Positions 1 to 12,600 of a stretch of DNA of 64,000 nucleotides are shown here, in pieces. The DNA comes from Nematopogon swammerdamellus (taxonomy: Eukaryota; Arthropoda; Insecta; Lepidoptera; Adelidae). A program made the position numbers and the translations under genes. The DNA lies in the NCBI GenBank assembly GCA_946902875.1, contig OX336345.1, forward strand, positions 9,703,395-9,767,394, in the 5' to 3' direction. The number at the start of each line of letters is the position of its first letter. Position 1 is the first letter of the stretch. The notes under the pieces were generated by a model. It worked only from the letters and a program-made list of their open reading frames with translations, had not been told where the DNA came from and made no database searches.

Positions 1-1701
1 AGGTATTTTAAAATATAGAGAAGATTAAAAGAAACAAAACCCGATCTTTAAATTCGTAAATCATACGTATATAAGAGTGTTTGAACCACGCGTAATTATT
101 AAAAAATATGTCGAATTTAAATATGTAAAATCAGTGGTTTTACCGTATTTTGATATAAAAGTATATTTTTATTAAGTGTTAACTTCGCGATTAGATTCAG
201 TGGCGGGTGTTGTGGTTTCGTTTGAATTTATTGTTTTACGCTATTCTATTTGTAATGGTGTTTTATTTAAGGTGATTTTAGTGAATCGTGTCAGACCGGT
301 TAGGATAGTGGAATTCAAAGGTAAATTTTGTAATATATATGCATATGCAACATACTGGCTAGTTACGTTTTAGGACGTAGGGAGATTGCGTAAATCAGGT
401 TTAAATATACCTGTATAGGTTATGTAGATTATGACCAGCACACCATTTTAATAAACCCTTAAGAAAATATTCCTAATTGATTTCGGTGAAAGGTGGACCC
501 CTGACCGCATCATTTGGAATAAAACAATTTCTGTAGGTATATCAATAGATAGCCACAGAAATATAAACCATAACATATACACTATACACTCACAATTAAA
601 AGCATACACTTATGCCTTTAGGGAGGACAAAAGAATATCTTTTGAACTCCAACATAACACTACGAGATTAAATTGGTAAATCTGTCTGAAGATGTATATT
701 TTGTACAGATCAGAAAACGGGGACTCCTAGGGACAAATAATAAATTTGTAGCTTAAGTACAAATTTATCTGCGTTGGGAGTCACGGGGACTGGCGATGGA
801 TAAATATCGTATGGACCGAGGGTCCATACGAATTTAGTGGGGCCAGTTCCACAAACCCCTTCAAAAGGGGTCAATAAAAGTTTGTATTGTTGAAGTTCTA
901 AAATTTAGAAGAAAATATAAAATAATAGATTTCATCTATTGAACAGCACAACAAAATTAAGCTATCAAGTAATACATTGATCATAATTTAATAATAACAA
1001 TAACACAAACATCAGAACACTTTCATTTTGAATTTTGGCGGGTCTCACAAGCTCGCAAGCGAGGTACGTGAGCGCGCTGTCGAAGCGTGCACATAGAACA
1101 CAGAGGGAAACCAGAAGGGTTTAATGACTATAGATGAATGAGCAATTAGTTTGGTAAGTGCTTTAATGTTGATATTAGAATTTACTAGAATAGATTTAGG
1201 AAATGAGAGTTAGTACTCTGAGTTATTACGGTACACAACGGCTTCCTGAAAAGGAAGTAATAATTGGGTCCATTTTACAGGAATTATGTGTACGAATTAG
1301 CGACACTGTTTCTGACAAACCTAGAGATCACTTGAAAGTTATACGCTGGCCATATTTCGATTCTTTATATTCTAGTTGTTCTAGAGCTAAAGAGTTGATT
1401 TTTGATAATTCTGCCTTTAATATCTAAGGAAAAACAATAGGTATAGGGGAGAGGTTATTACACATGTCAGTGCTTATCTTTGTTCGTGCCCGCTGCACTA
1501 ACTCGAATGAAAGCATCAACTACGTTCACAACCGCTTCAACTAACAATACCAACATTTGATGGTATCAATTCAGACGGGTTAAACCCTACCACCTAGTAA
1601 AGTAAGAGACCATACCTACAATTTACAACAAATCTGAACCATGGAAGCATTTCCTTATGATAATTTGGTGTATTGAAAAATTTATCTACTACTATGTACA
1701 G
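1..1701. other. Intron of receptor 0, left edge of window
   Basis: No exon or recognisable mobile element was found here. An exon matching receptor 2 exon 15 (the end of S2) should precede the first visible receptor 0 exon, but no such coding stretch is present, so it must lie to the left of the window. A 74-residue open frame at 1203-1427 resembles nothing I know. Confidence 0.5.
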
Positions 1702-2444
1702 GCGGATGATTCAGGCCCCGACTCAGGCGAGTTAGGAGTGGACAACGTGGGCGGAGTTTTCGTGGTACTCGGTCTGGGCTGCGGAATCTGCGCCGCCGTG
1801 GGTGCTCTGGAATTCCTGTGGAATGTCCGCGATGTGGCTGTTGAGCAGAATGTTAGATTCCTTTAATTTTATCCGTAATTTTATATAATTTTTTAAAATT
1901 AAAAAATCCCAGTCAGATCTCGAAGCTTTCAATATACATTATTAGAGACTAGGTGTTCCCCACACAAACAAATACACAAGTCTGTTGTAAACTACAATAT
2001 AATTAATTCCTAAAGAGCAATTTTATTCCTATAGTCGTTCTTACCGAATTCGATTGTAAAGATAGGTATTCAAACGGAAGCTAAACGTGACTAAACATAA
2101 ATGACGCTACAACAATCGCCGATCATATCCTCGATTGCAAGACGGAAGCATACCTCATAAGTCATAAGCATTTCGAATTTATATAAATACATCGAACACG
2201 GTGGCCCTGCTTTTTGTTTCTTTTAATTCGAACTGATTATCAGATGTCACAGAGCGAAGCGCTCTGGGCCGAGCTGAAGTTCGCGCTGAGTTTCTGGGAG
2301 ACGGAGAAGCCGGCACAGCACTCCAGGCCTTCGTCCTCCAAGAGTTCTTCGAGGTCCGCGCGCTCGGCCTCCATCGCAACGAGGGCCTCGTCCGTTCTTC
2401 GCGGGGCTACCTCCATGTTCCGGCTCGATATGTTCAACAAGTGA
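1702..2444 (+). CDS. Receptor 0: 3' end of a kainate-type ionotropic glutamate receptor gene (partial)
   Basis: Only the last two exons lie in the window: 1702-1851 (50 codons) and 2244-2444 (67 codons including TGA). Exon 1 follows a tatgtacag acceptor and ends at AAT|GTTAGA. It encodes an acidic linker followed by a hydrophobic segment (GGVFVVLGLGCG...) that aligns with the fourth membrane helix, M4, of receptors 1 and 2. The second exon starts MSQSEALWAELKFAL, matching MTHREAFVMELKSSL in receptor 2 and VSWREAFLSEWRSSL in receptor 1. The tail is Ser-rich and ends LDMFNK, comparable to IDFEKMF in receptor 2. Function, by homology, is a ligand-gated cation channel subunit in the plasma membrane. 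The last exon has the same length as that of receptor 1 (201 bp). The rest of the gene is off the left edge. Confidence 0.85.
2244..2444 (+). CDS. Receptor 0 last exon (cytosolic tail)
   Basis: Begins after the acceptor ttatcag and ends with TGA at 2442-2444. It encodes 66 residues: a conserved juxtamembrane stretch with the pattern E-x-L-K-F-x-L, then a Ser/Arg-rich low-complexity tail. The antisense strand is open by chance over the same interval. Confidence 0.8.
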   Translation: MSQSEALWAELKFALSFWETEKPAQHSRPSSSKSSSRSARSASIATRASSVLRGATSMFRLDMFNK

Positions 2445-2944
2445 AGCTTTCGTGCAGTTGGCCAAGTATACCTAATCTCTGCAGTGCGATACAATTGTTT
2501 CCCTCAAAGGACATGTTGCAGTATGTTTTGTAGGAGTGGGCTGTCAGTGTCCTCTACTGAGACTGCAATTTATGTTAACTGATTGTGTAGACTTAAGATT
2601 TGCCAGGTTCTAGCACTCACCTATGATTCGGGAGTCAGACTAATTACAAAACATGTTCGCATACAAATGCAATTCCTAATCCCACAGAATTTTGTTTCAT
2701 TTACTTACCAACTTTGACAAAATGTTCAGACATAAATTTATTAATCACATGCAGTTTATTTTATTGTGTATTTATGCTTAATTAGTTTTTTACGCTAGCT
2801 TATTGTAATACCTGTTTTCAAAATAATTTTATTTATTGAATACCAAGTAAAACTTCACAATATTAAATGTTCCAATAATTATTTTAATGACAATGCATTC
2901 ATAGATCAATTTCATGACCATTCAATAATCCATCCTTTCCTTAC

Positions 2945-3166
2945 CTATAATAAAATCCAACGTCTGCTTTCTGTCTGAGTGTATGTATGTATGTCTGTCT
3001 GTCCGCTTATAACTCGAGAACCACTGAACCGATTTTAATAAAACAAATTTTACGGATAGCTTGATTCTTCCCATCAACTATAGGATACTTACTATCATGC
3101 TAAATGGCTTATGAGGTTAGCATTGAAGTGAAATATGAGAGCGGGCGGAGCCGCGGGCACAGCTAG
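2945..3166 (+). mobile_element. Helitron-like fragment, non-autonomous
   Basis: The right end has a GC hairpin (gcggagccgcgggc) followed by acagCTAG and then T, the Helitron 3' pattern. The interior contains the phrase 'actcgagaaccactgaaccgatttt' in slightly varied form, seen again in the other copies of this window. The left end is not sharply defined. Confidence 0.55.
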
Positions 3167-3194
3167 TAAACATATATAATTAAAAAGTCGATGT

Positions 3195-3200
3195 TTTATT
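3195..3200 (-). promoter_or_regulatory. Candidate polyadenylation signal of receptor 1
   Basis: AATAAA on the minus strand, about 280 bp after the receptor 1 stop codon. It is the first canonical hexamer I saw downstream on that strand. Confidence 0.35.
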
Positions 3201-3475
3201 TGCTTTCACAGGAATACTTTTACACATCAGAGAATAATTCAATTTTCGCTAAGTAAAGTAGGTAAACTTACATATCAACTGAACACACTAAAGCATAGAT
3301 GCACAACGCGCCCTTTAGATACAGAGGAAGAGCTCGGCGATATTTCTTACAATCTTAAAAACTCTTAGTGCCCCACTAAGAGTTTTTTTATGAAATCTGA
3401 CGTGCCTTTCTCTGTTATTTATAAAATCCTTGGTGTTAACTATGTGACACGTTAGTTGTATGTGGTCGGCGGAGT

Positions 3476-3676
3476 TCAGTAGACTTTGTCCAAGTTGATA
3501 AAGGACTGTGCCGCCTTGAGGACGGACACCGCTCGCGAGGTGGAGCGGCGGACGTCCGCGCTGCTGGAGGAGGCGGGCGAGGTGGCGGCGGAGCGGGGCG
3601 GCGCCACCGGCTTGCTCAGCACGCGCGGGTTCAGCGACGACCGCCACTCGCTGAGGAATGCCTCCCGCCAAGATAC
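3476..3676 (-). CDS. Receptor 1 exon 15: cytosolic tail and stop
   Basis: 201 bp including TGA (plus-strand tca at 3476-3478). Encodes VSWREAFLSEWRSSLN, a Ala/Ser/Pro-rich stretch, and the ending SFINLDKVY, which resembles SFIDFEKMF in receptor 2. Confidence 0.9.
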   Translation of the reverse strand, partial: VSWREAFLSEWRSSLNPRVLSKPVAPPRSAATSPASSSSADVRRSTSRAVSVLKAAQSFINLDKVY

Positions 3677-6600
3677 CTGCATGCAAATTATTTTGCAATT
3701 TTGTTTATAGAAATTTAAGAATACCCGAGTATCGGAAGGGGGTAATACCGGAATTAGTCGATTCGCTGAAAACATGGTGGCGAAATAAAAAATTATGTTC
3801 GTCAACTATATACATTTCTACTCTCAAAAGGCGTGAAGATGCTAATTTTTTCGAATTTCGGCCTAAGCATGGAGGTGGAAAAGGCCTAAGTCGATTCCTT
3901 TTTTGGCGAATCGGCTTAGGCCTTCTCCACCTCCATGCTTAGGCCCAATTGCGGGAAGGAGCATTATGCTCTGATTCTGCTATTACGATTATCTCGCGGA
4001 ATCTATTCTTCTGCATGCGTGAGATAATTCTAAGATTCTCAGCAATTGTAAACAATCAGACTTCACGCAATTAGTCCGTATATGTTCGATACAGATTCGC
4101 AGGAAAGGTTGAATTGACCCGGTAGAAGGAGCAGACTGCCGCAGTAGTTCTACTCACGTTCTCAGTAGTGGCGATCTTGTGAGCGTGCAGCACGAAGTCG
4201 ACCGAGGCGAACATGAGGCCCAGTATGCCGCCCGCCAACAACACCAGGAATATTCCACTGGTGTTCTTCATCTGCAGCGAGTCCCCGCCTTGCGCCTCCG
4301 CCTCCTCTTCCAGTATTTGTATCTAAAGTTCAAAGTTACATATTATGTGCATTTAAACCCTTATACAAGATAATACTGATATAATATATAATGTTACAGT
4401 GCAGTTTATACCGTGCAGTTCTCTTTGTTGTCTTTCTCCTCCCACCAGACTTTCTTAATCTTTTCAATCTCCGCCTCTTCCTGAAGCGTGAGCACTGCTG
4501 CATCTATCATCGAACGCAGAGGTGACCCTGTCATTTCAACAATAGAATTCAAATTATGTTGCACGGTTTGTCGTAATAGTTCGTAAATTAAATAAATTAT
4601 TTATTTAATCGAAAAAATGTTTCCTATTCGGATTCAAAATGATAAAATATGAGGACATTGAACATTCCAAAATTGTTTTATGAAACCTGTGTTACGCTGG
4701 TACGCTATATCTCCTACTAAACCCATAATGTCAGCCCACTACTCCCGTTGAAACTAGCTCCCAAGCCGGTGCGTCCCTTTGGTCGTGTCGGTTTCACTGA
4801 ACTGTGTTGTGTGACATGAAACACTTTTAATATTGGAAGCGAAGCACTTACTTTTAGGCATAGCGATTCCATACTCTTTTGAGTCGAGCCGTCCGCCGAT
4901 CATCTTGAGGTTACAGTTCCGCTGAACATAGTACTCTATAGCGGTGGACTCCATGAAAAACGCGTAATTGTTCTTTCCTGTCAACACACGATCCACTCCT
5001 TTGTCGTTGTTGTCAGTGTACACGCTTGGTCTCGCCGACTCCATCACGGAAAATATCTTCTTGTACACAGAGTCGTTGGAGTGCTGAAAGCATTAACAAT
5101 ATTATATAATATAATTTTACACAAGTAATCTGTGGCGGTAAAATATTATTTTGCCGCCACAGACTACTTGTGTTTACCACAAACTATTTGTCAGTTACTT
5201 AGACTTTGGGCCTTTATCAATTTGCCAGAAACGGAGATGACACGCACACTCCTTACGGCATAACTCCTCATGGAGTTTTATGCATTAGTGCCGCGTCACC
5301 TTGTATCGAGCTGTGTACTTACATCGCTGACGCTAAGTGGCGCTACTTTGTTTAGATTTGAGCACATAAGTACATATATTATTATTATCTTAACACAATT
5401 AATGTCACTTAATTTCTATTTATTATTACGTAGTATTACTTATATTTTAATTATATTTTTCGGGTGTTCATAAATCCTTATATTTTTAAATTAAAAATTT
5501 TCACATCTGCATCTTTGCTACAACCTACATTCCTTTATTTACACATTTTACACACGTAAAGGTTGACTGTAAGGAATATTTTCAAGGGATAAGTTTGCAC
5601 GTTTACACCTCATGTTCATTGTGTTATTCTTTTAAAATATTTGTGGAGAAATAAAGAATATCTATCTATCTATATTAATTCAGACTTCTCCAGACACCCC
5701 TTTTCTGCTTCGCCGTGTTCGAGTATGAAGGATTACCTTGAAGAACTGATAGGTGGACTGGCCGCGGATGGTGCCGTATTGGATCGTCTTCGAGCGAGCG
5801 AGATCCTTCACACTTTCTATGTCTTTTTCGCCGCGCTTGTTGCTAATGAATGTGGACATATTGGCGGTGTACGAGGCAGTGATGATGAGGGCGAAGAACC
5901 ACCACATGCCCGTCACCCAGCGCGACCCCGGCGCTCTGTGCACGAACGTATCGAGCGGTTATAGATCAATCGATGGCAAGTTTATGGACACACATTTGCT
6001 CGCCTGTTAAACTTTACAATTAATTATAGCAGTAAACCTATATCTTAACTACGAGTGAGTAAAAACACAAAAAACCATATATGGAGGCATTACATTACAT
6101 GAGTAGGTAAACTTTTGCCCAAAGTTGTACCTACACTCATAAGTTTTTATATTTTATCCTTTCATCCGAAAACTAAACAACGGCGGTGAAACTTGGGCTC
6201 CATCAATAGTAAAGTTTTATTGTGCACAGGGCCCTGCTGAAGAAATTGGATTCTACAATAAGTCATCCTTCTGCAGACGTTAGAGCCAAATGAGGATCGA
6301 GATAGGAACAGAAATAATAATTGGCTACGGAAGAACTCGTAAATAATTATTCTCAAGTAGCTCACCTGGGTAATATGTCGCATCCTTGTGTCATGATAGT
6401 TCCCATAGAAAGCCAGGTGCAGTTATATAGATCCCATATGTTCTGCAACGCTTCTGGGTTTCTGTTGCAAGGATGCGGGTTGACCCAATCTCCTTGCGAC
6501 ATTCTGGAACGTAGTTACAAATTAAAGTAACGTTTTTTTTCATCTTTAAAAATTCTAATTATACAAACTTATCTAGAGGCAATATATCGAATATTTAAAT

Positions 6601-9600
6601 GTAGGGTTCACGAGAACGAAGCCCGCTTACGATTAGTTGGGGCGACTGAACCGTTTTTTCCTTCCTTTCAATTACTAAGCTTGTTTATTATCGTTTTGTT
6701 ACTAGGTACACAACTTTGAGTAAGAGTACCACTCACTTACCTGGCACAAATCAGGAGGACAAAAGACACCAGTATATAAGCCGTTCCCAAATACAGCCAG
6801 AGATCCAGAGCTAGCGGTTGCATGAAAGAAAACTTGTTCGGTTCTTCCTTCCCCGGTTTCACGTACAGGATACTGATGCCTAGACTCATAAATGGCGCGG
6901 AGAAATCCACTTCCTCCTGTCGCTTGGATGTCATCGTTAGGTCGCATATCGCCAAGTCGGCGGCCTGCACGTTTTATAAAACCTTTATGTTATCTTATGG
7001 CAATTACAAAAATGTAAGTCAATAAGTCTCTTTTTTATTATTTATTACCTATGTACATTGAAAGTATACAATTAATTGTTTGCATATATATTTTTTTTTT
7101 TTTTTGGCGATCACGCATTTAGTCTAGCGTATTTAAGCCAGAGTCACGTCTTTAGGTCAATAGTAGTTGCATCAACAAGTTAAAAAAAAAAACATACAAC
7201 AATATAGTTATCAGCAGAAAAATTTATGAAGTTAACTTAACGCGCGCTAAGAATGAGTAGCTTGCGTGCATGAAAATAATAAAATAACTTATAACTAAAC
7301 ACAATATTACTTTAAAACTAAGAAAAAATTATATACAATATTTATCATCATTCCCATTTATAATTTTATATTGTTATTGGCAATAAATTTAGCTAATAAT
7401 TTAAAAATTTTAACATTATTAATCAACAGTAAGCAATTAATGCTAGTGGGGAGGGGAACCTTAAGAATTGGTAAAGAAGAGTACAGAGGCGGAGAATTAT
7501 GATATAAGGGACAGGAAAAAAAATATAATTAAGATCTCCCTCTTCCAGACCACATTCGCAAATGGAAGAGTCGAGGATGCGGAGCCTGGCCAGGTCAACT
7601 GGAGTACAACAGTGACCAAGCCTAAGTCTGCAGATTACAGAAGTGGCCACTTTCGAGACGTTTGGCTTAAAGAACCATGGTCGGGCTGGAATATTTGTCT
7701 GAAACTGTGCATAATGAGAGCTTTTGTGTTTACTGGATGATTTCCAGACATTAGTCCAAGATTGAGATAAATATGATTGAGATAGTGAAACCAGATCATG
7801 TGAATAATTGACATAGGGAAATTTATCCCCTCGCACCACAGCCTCCTTAGCAAGGGCATCAGCACGCTCATTGCCTGCAATGCCACAGTGAGACGGAATC
7901 CAAGCCAGGGTGATTTGTTTTTTATTAAGACAGTTGAAAATTAAATTCTTTATATTGAAAATTATGGGATTATGTAATTTGGAGTAAAAAGGGTTTTGCA
8001 CTAGGGCCTGCAGAGCACTAAGTGAATCTGTAAATATGATAACTTTGTCTAATTTTTGAAACAAATGCACAAATTTGACTGCTTCCAGTAGAGCTATGCA
8101 CTCTCCCGTATAGACTGTAGTCTCCGGAGGACATTTAATTATTTGATAAGTATTGCTGGATTTATGATATACAGCAGCCCCTACACTACCTTTCTCTGAT
8201 AATTTTGAAGCGTCCGTAAAGATAAGATCCCAACCTTGCCAATTTTTGGAGATGAGCAAATTAAATAATTTATCAGCTTTCTTAGAATCTTTGTCTATAC
8301 CAAAATTTTTAATTACATCTGGTTTGTATATGACTGCCTCGTATGGAGTCATGAATAAGGGAAGATGAAGAGATCGTTGCACTGGAGCTCGAAGATGATT
8401 AAATTTACGAAAACTACGGAGTAGTCTAGTAGCTGGCTTGTTAATCCAGTAGGGTTTTTCAAATGACAGTTTTGAAAAGAGTCGTAGTTTGGAGAAAAGT
8501 GGATGATTCGAAATTTGTATGGCCTTAAATAAAAATCTGTCAGCCAGAACCTGACGTCGTAAAAACAAAGGAGGGTCTACACACTCAACCTGAAGGGCGT
8601 TGATTGGACTGGATTTCATAGCTCCCGTTATGATGCGGAGGCACTTGGATTGGATACGATCAAGCTTCTGCATAGCAGATTTGTTTGAAGGTTCCAATAT
8701 GAAAGTGCCATAATCAAGATGACTCCGTATGATCGCATTATAAATTAATTTTAATGAAAATGGATGAACTCCCCACCACACTCCAGCAAGAGTTCGTAAT
8801 ATGTTAATGTTTTTTTCACATTTTGAATCTATATGTTCAACGTGAGGAGAACCAGACATTTTAGAGTCTAAAATACCGCGTAAGAATTTGGTCTGATTAG
8901 AAGTGGGAATGCGGACATTTTTATAAAATACATCTATTCGAGGAATGAGTCTTTTCCTAGAAAATACTACTATCGAACTCAGATAAGTTTATCGGACGCA
9001 GATAAGTCTAGTCCATGAGTATCAAGCCACGATGACAAGGAAAAGATGGAACGATTGACTGAGCCAGCAGCCTCCGGAATTAATTTATGAGAAGCATAAA
9101 TAAGTAGATCATCGGCATACTGCAGAACTCGACCAAAGGGATTTATAGCTCTGTCAAGGTCGTGGGTATACAAGTTGTATAGAAGGGGACTCAGGACTGA
9201 ACCTTGGGGCAGACCCTTCCAAACAACTCGGGAATCAGTCACAACCCCTTCAGACCGAAGAACTATGGTTCTCTCAGTAAGTATGTTTAAGATAAAAGAA
9301 ACAAATTTAACTGGAACTTTGAGATGAATCAATTTCTGTCTAAGAATCGGAAGTAAGACATTATCATAAGCGGCTGAAATGTCCAAAAAGGCAGCGACAA
9401 TTGATTCATTACGGCTAAATGAAAGACGGATATCCGTACTGAATATGGAAGGACTGTCCATGGTGCTCTTGCCTTTTCTAAAACCAAATTGGCTTTTGGC
9501 CAAAAGGCCTCTATTTTCCAACAGCCACTCCAGCCTGTTCTTCACCAAATGTTCTGTAATCTTTAAGAGAGTGGCTGAAATGGCAATAGGACGATAAGAT

Positions 9601-12600
9601 GATCCATCATTGGGGTCTTTCTGTGGCTTGAGAATGGGAATAATTAATTGTATTTTCCAATCAACTGGAATTAAACCTGTCTCAACAATAATGTTAATGA
9701 TTTGGAGGTAATAGTTAAGTGTGGTATCACTAGCATGCGTAAGGAAAGAATATGGGATACCATCTAAACCAGGCGAAGAGTCCCTGACATGGTCAGTAAC
9801 TATCTTAAGTTCTCTGAGTAAAAAAGGGGCATCTATGGGAGAACTGGAAGGAGGAGAAGCATATAATAACGGTAATTCTTCAAACCGAGGAGCTGATGAA
9901 GAGGCTAGTTTATTTAAAAAAGAATCTTTCCATAAATCAGAAGGAGCTTTATAATTTGAGTTTTCAATAAAAGCGGAACGGTATCTCTTTACATTCCGCC
10001 AGACAAGACTGGATGGAGTAGATGGAGAGATGGATGAACAGAAACGTTTCCAGCCCAAACGTTTTTTTTTCCAGAAGAGTACGTTTGGTTTTTGCTTGAG
10101 TTTTCTGGAGTTCCAAGTAATTATGCCAAGACATGTCCTGAGCATATTTTCTCTCGCCTTCATTTCGGGAGCGAATCGATTCAGTACAGTCGGAATCCCA
10201 CCAGGGGGGAGACGAGCGGAGAGGTTTGAACTGTTTAATAGGGAAAATTTCATCAGCAACCTGAGTGAGAGAAACAACAAACTGTGAATAACAAGAGAAT
10301 ACGTTATCTGCTGTAGGAATAGGTAGACATATGATACTATCTTCAACTGCTGAGCTAAGGCTGGACCAATCAGCTCTTTCTAATCGGTACTTTAGTAAAG
10401 GATGAGGTTGATCAGGGCTAGTGAATCCAGACAAGGGAAGGGACAAGATAATTGGAAAGTGATCACTCCCATGTGTGCTGACGAGAGTCCTCCAGGAGAG
10501 AAGTGATGCCAGAACCGGGGAACATAAAGACAAATCAACCGCACTAGGATTCTGAAAGGGAGAGGTGCGACGGGTCGGTGACCCGTCATTAAGGACACAA
10601 ATATTGAGTTCATCCAAAATATCAACCAACCTGTTTCCAGCCAAGTCGCTCTCGAATGAACCCCACATTGTATGATGACAGTTTAGATCACCGAGAAGGA
10701 GAAAAGGTTTAGGAACGGATTCAAACAGTAACTTCAAGGCAGTAAGTGATGATGATGAAGGATAAGGGATATAAATAGAAATAAATGAGTAACCCTTCAC
10801 CCCCACAGCGACGGCATTAATACCATCTCTGAGGGGAGGAAGAGTTATGATGGAGAAGGGAATTTTATTATTTACAAATAAGGCGCAACCGCCCTTCCCA
10901 TCGTCTCTATCGTCCCGAAGACTGACATAGCCAGGAACTCTAAAATGAGTGTCTGACTTGAGCCAAGTCTCCGAGACTGCAGACACGATAGGTTTAAATT
11001 TATTCAAAAGAAAAAGAAAATCTGATTTATTTTTAGTCAGACTTCGGCAATTCCACTGAAGAATTGACTCGAAGTGAGCCATCGTTGGCAGTGAGAGAGA
11101 GAGAGGTTTGCGAACTGGGAGCAGCGTGATACGGTAAAGTATTTGTTGATTTTAAAAAATTCAAAAAGGAAATAAATAGACAATGGATGTCCCCAAGGTC
11201 GACAAAATTCCCTGGTCTCGGCGAATTCTGGGATGGATAGGCACACCCATCTTGGTACGTGGTAGGATTAAAGTCATTCAGGATTTTTTGATGAGCCTTC
11301 TTGTCGTAACCCTGTGGAAGAGGGGCACGAACACGAGGTGGAGAAGTTACAGTTTTCCTGTAAGAAGATATCGGAATGGAAGGGTTATTAATTCTTGAGG
11401 TCACGGGTTTACGGGCCTGGGAGAAGGTTGAGGACGAAGCAACAGCTGCATATGACCGCTTAGGAGCCGAGAAACGACTGGCAGCCTCTGCGTAAGAAAT
11501 AGCCTCTTGAGCCATTATTGACTTAATGTTCTCCTGTCTAGAGCGTTCTGGACATTTTTTGCTTGTTGAAAAATGATTCCCTTGACAGTAAAAACAACAA
11601 GAGTCTTCCTCTTTTAGGTTATATTCGTCTCCAGAGTGTGGCTGAGCACACTTGAAGCAACGAGGCTTGGAACGGCACTGGACCTTGGTGTGTCCATATC
11701 GACAACACTGGAAGCACTGAATAGTGGGGTACTTGTACAACTCGACCGGAAGGGAGTTATACATTAGAGTGACACGAGAAGGGAGCGTTTGACCATCAAA
11801 GGTCAGGACAACAGATTGGGTGGGTTTCCACACTGGGTTGCCATCTTCGAATTGTTTAAAATTGAGCCTTCTGACCTTTAGAATTTTCCCGCCCTCGGGA
11901 ACTCCAAGTTCCTCAAGAAGCTCTTCAGGAGTTGTATCGGTCGGGATACCCCTGACCACGCCGAGCCGAGTAACGTTAAATGAAGGCACAAACGCCTTAT
12001 ACTTGAGATGATGTTGGTGTATGTTATTTAAAAAAGTATTCGCAAAGATTCCTGAAATGAACTCCACCGAGACCCGATTACGCCCAGCGCGCGCAACCCC
12101 TCCGTCCTTGATACCTCGGAATGCAGATTTTTTAAGAAACTTACCGAAATTTATTGGGTGGAGCACAGCCCCTGACGAGGGGTCAGTCTCCACCCGTTGA
12201 ACATGCACTAAAAATGGAGCCCGATCATGAGCTCTATAAGTGAGAGGGGGAGTCACTACAGCAGGAGTTTTTTGTGGAGTGATGGCAACACTTTCTGTTG
12301 ACTTGACTGTATGACAGGAGGTCGTCTCGGAGTCAGAGCTGGTGGTACTGCTCTTATCCGCAAGACGAACCTCCCGCCGCCTGCGCTTACGCTCGGCCTG
12401 TTTACGCCATTTCATTTTGCCACCTGTCAATCCCTGTACTTGCTGGGTTGAATCTTCAATGGTGACATACTCCGCTACGGGCAAATCTGTTGCCGAAAGA
12501 GTAACAATACCTGAACCAGTAATAAGAGGGTTGGGGCCTAGTTGCGAATCATACATCGGCGGAATACTAGACCGAATATCGGGAGGGTCAGGCGGTTTTT

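Larger units (their letters stand above)
2445..3475. other. Intergenic gap between convergent receptors 0 and 1
   Basis: The two stop codons are about 1.0 kb apart and point toward each other. The gap is AT-rich and holds one Helitron-like fragment (about 2945-3166). No gene is seen. Confidence 0.6.

Noticed and set aside
1203..1427. Plus-strand 74-residue frame
   Set aside because: No acceptor or donor context fitting receptor 0, no recognisable motif, and length expected by chance.
2240..2494. Minus-strand open frame of 84 residues over the receptor 0 last exon
   Set aside because: It is antisense to a splice-supported exon that aligns with receptors 1 and 2; the minus frame has no family resemblance.
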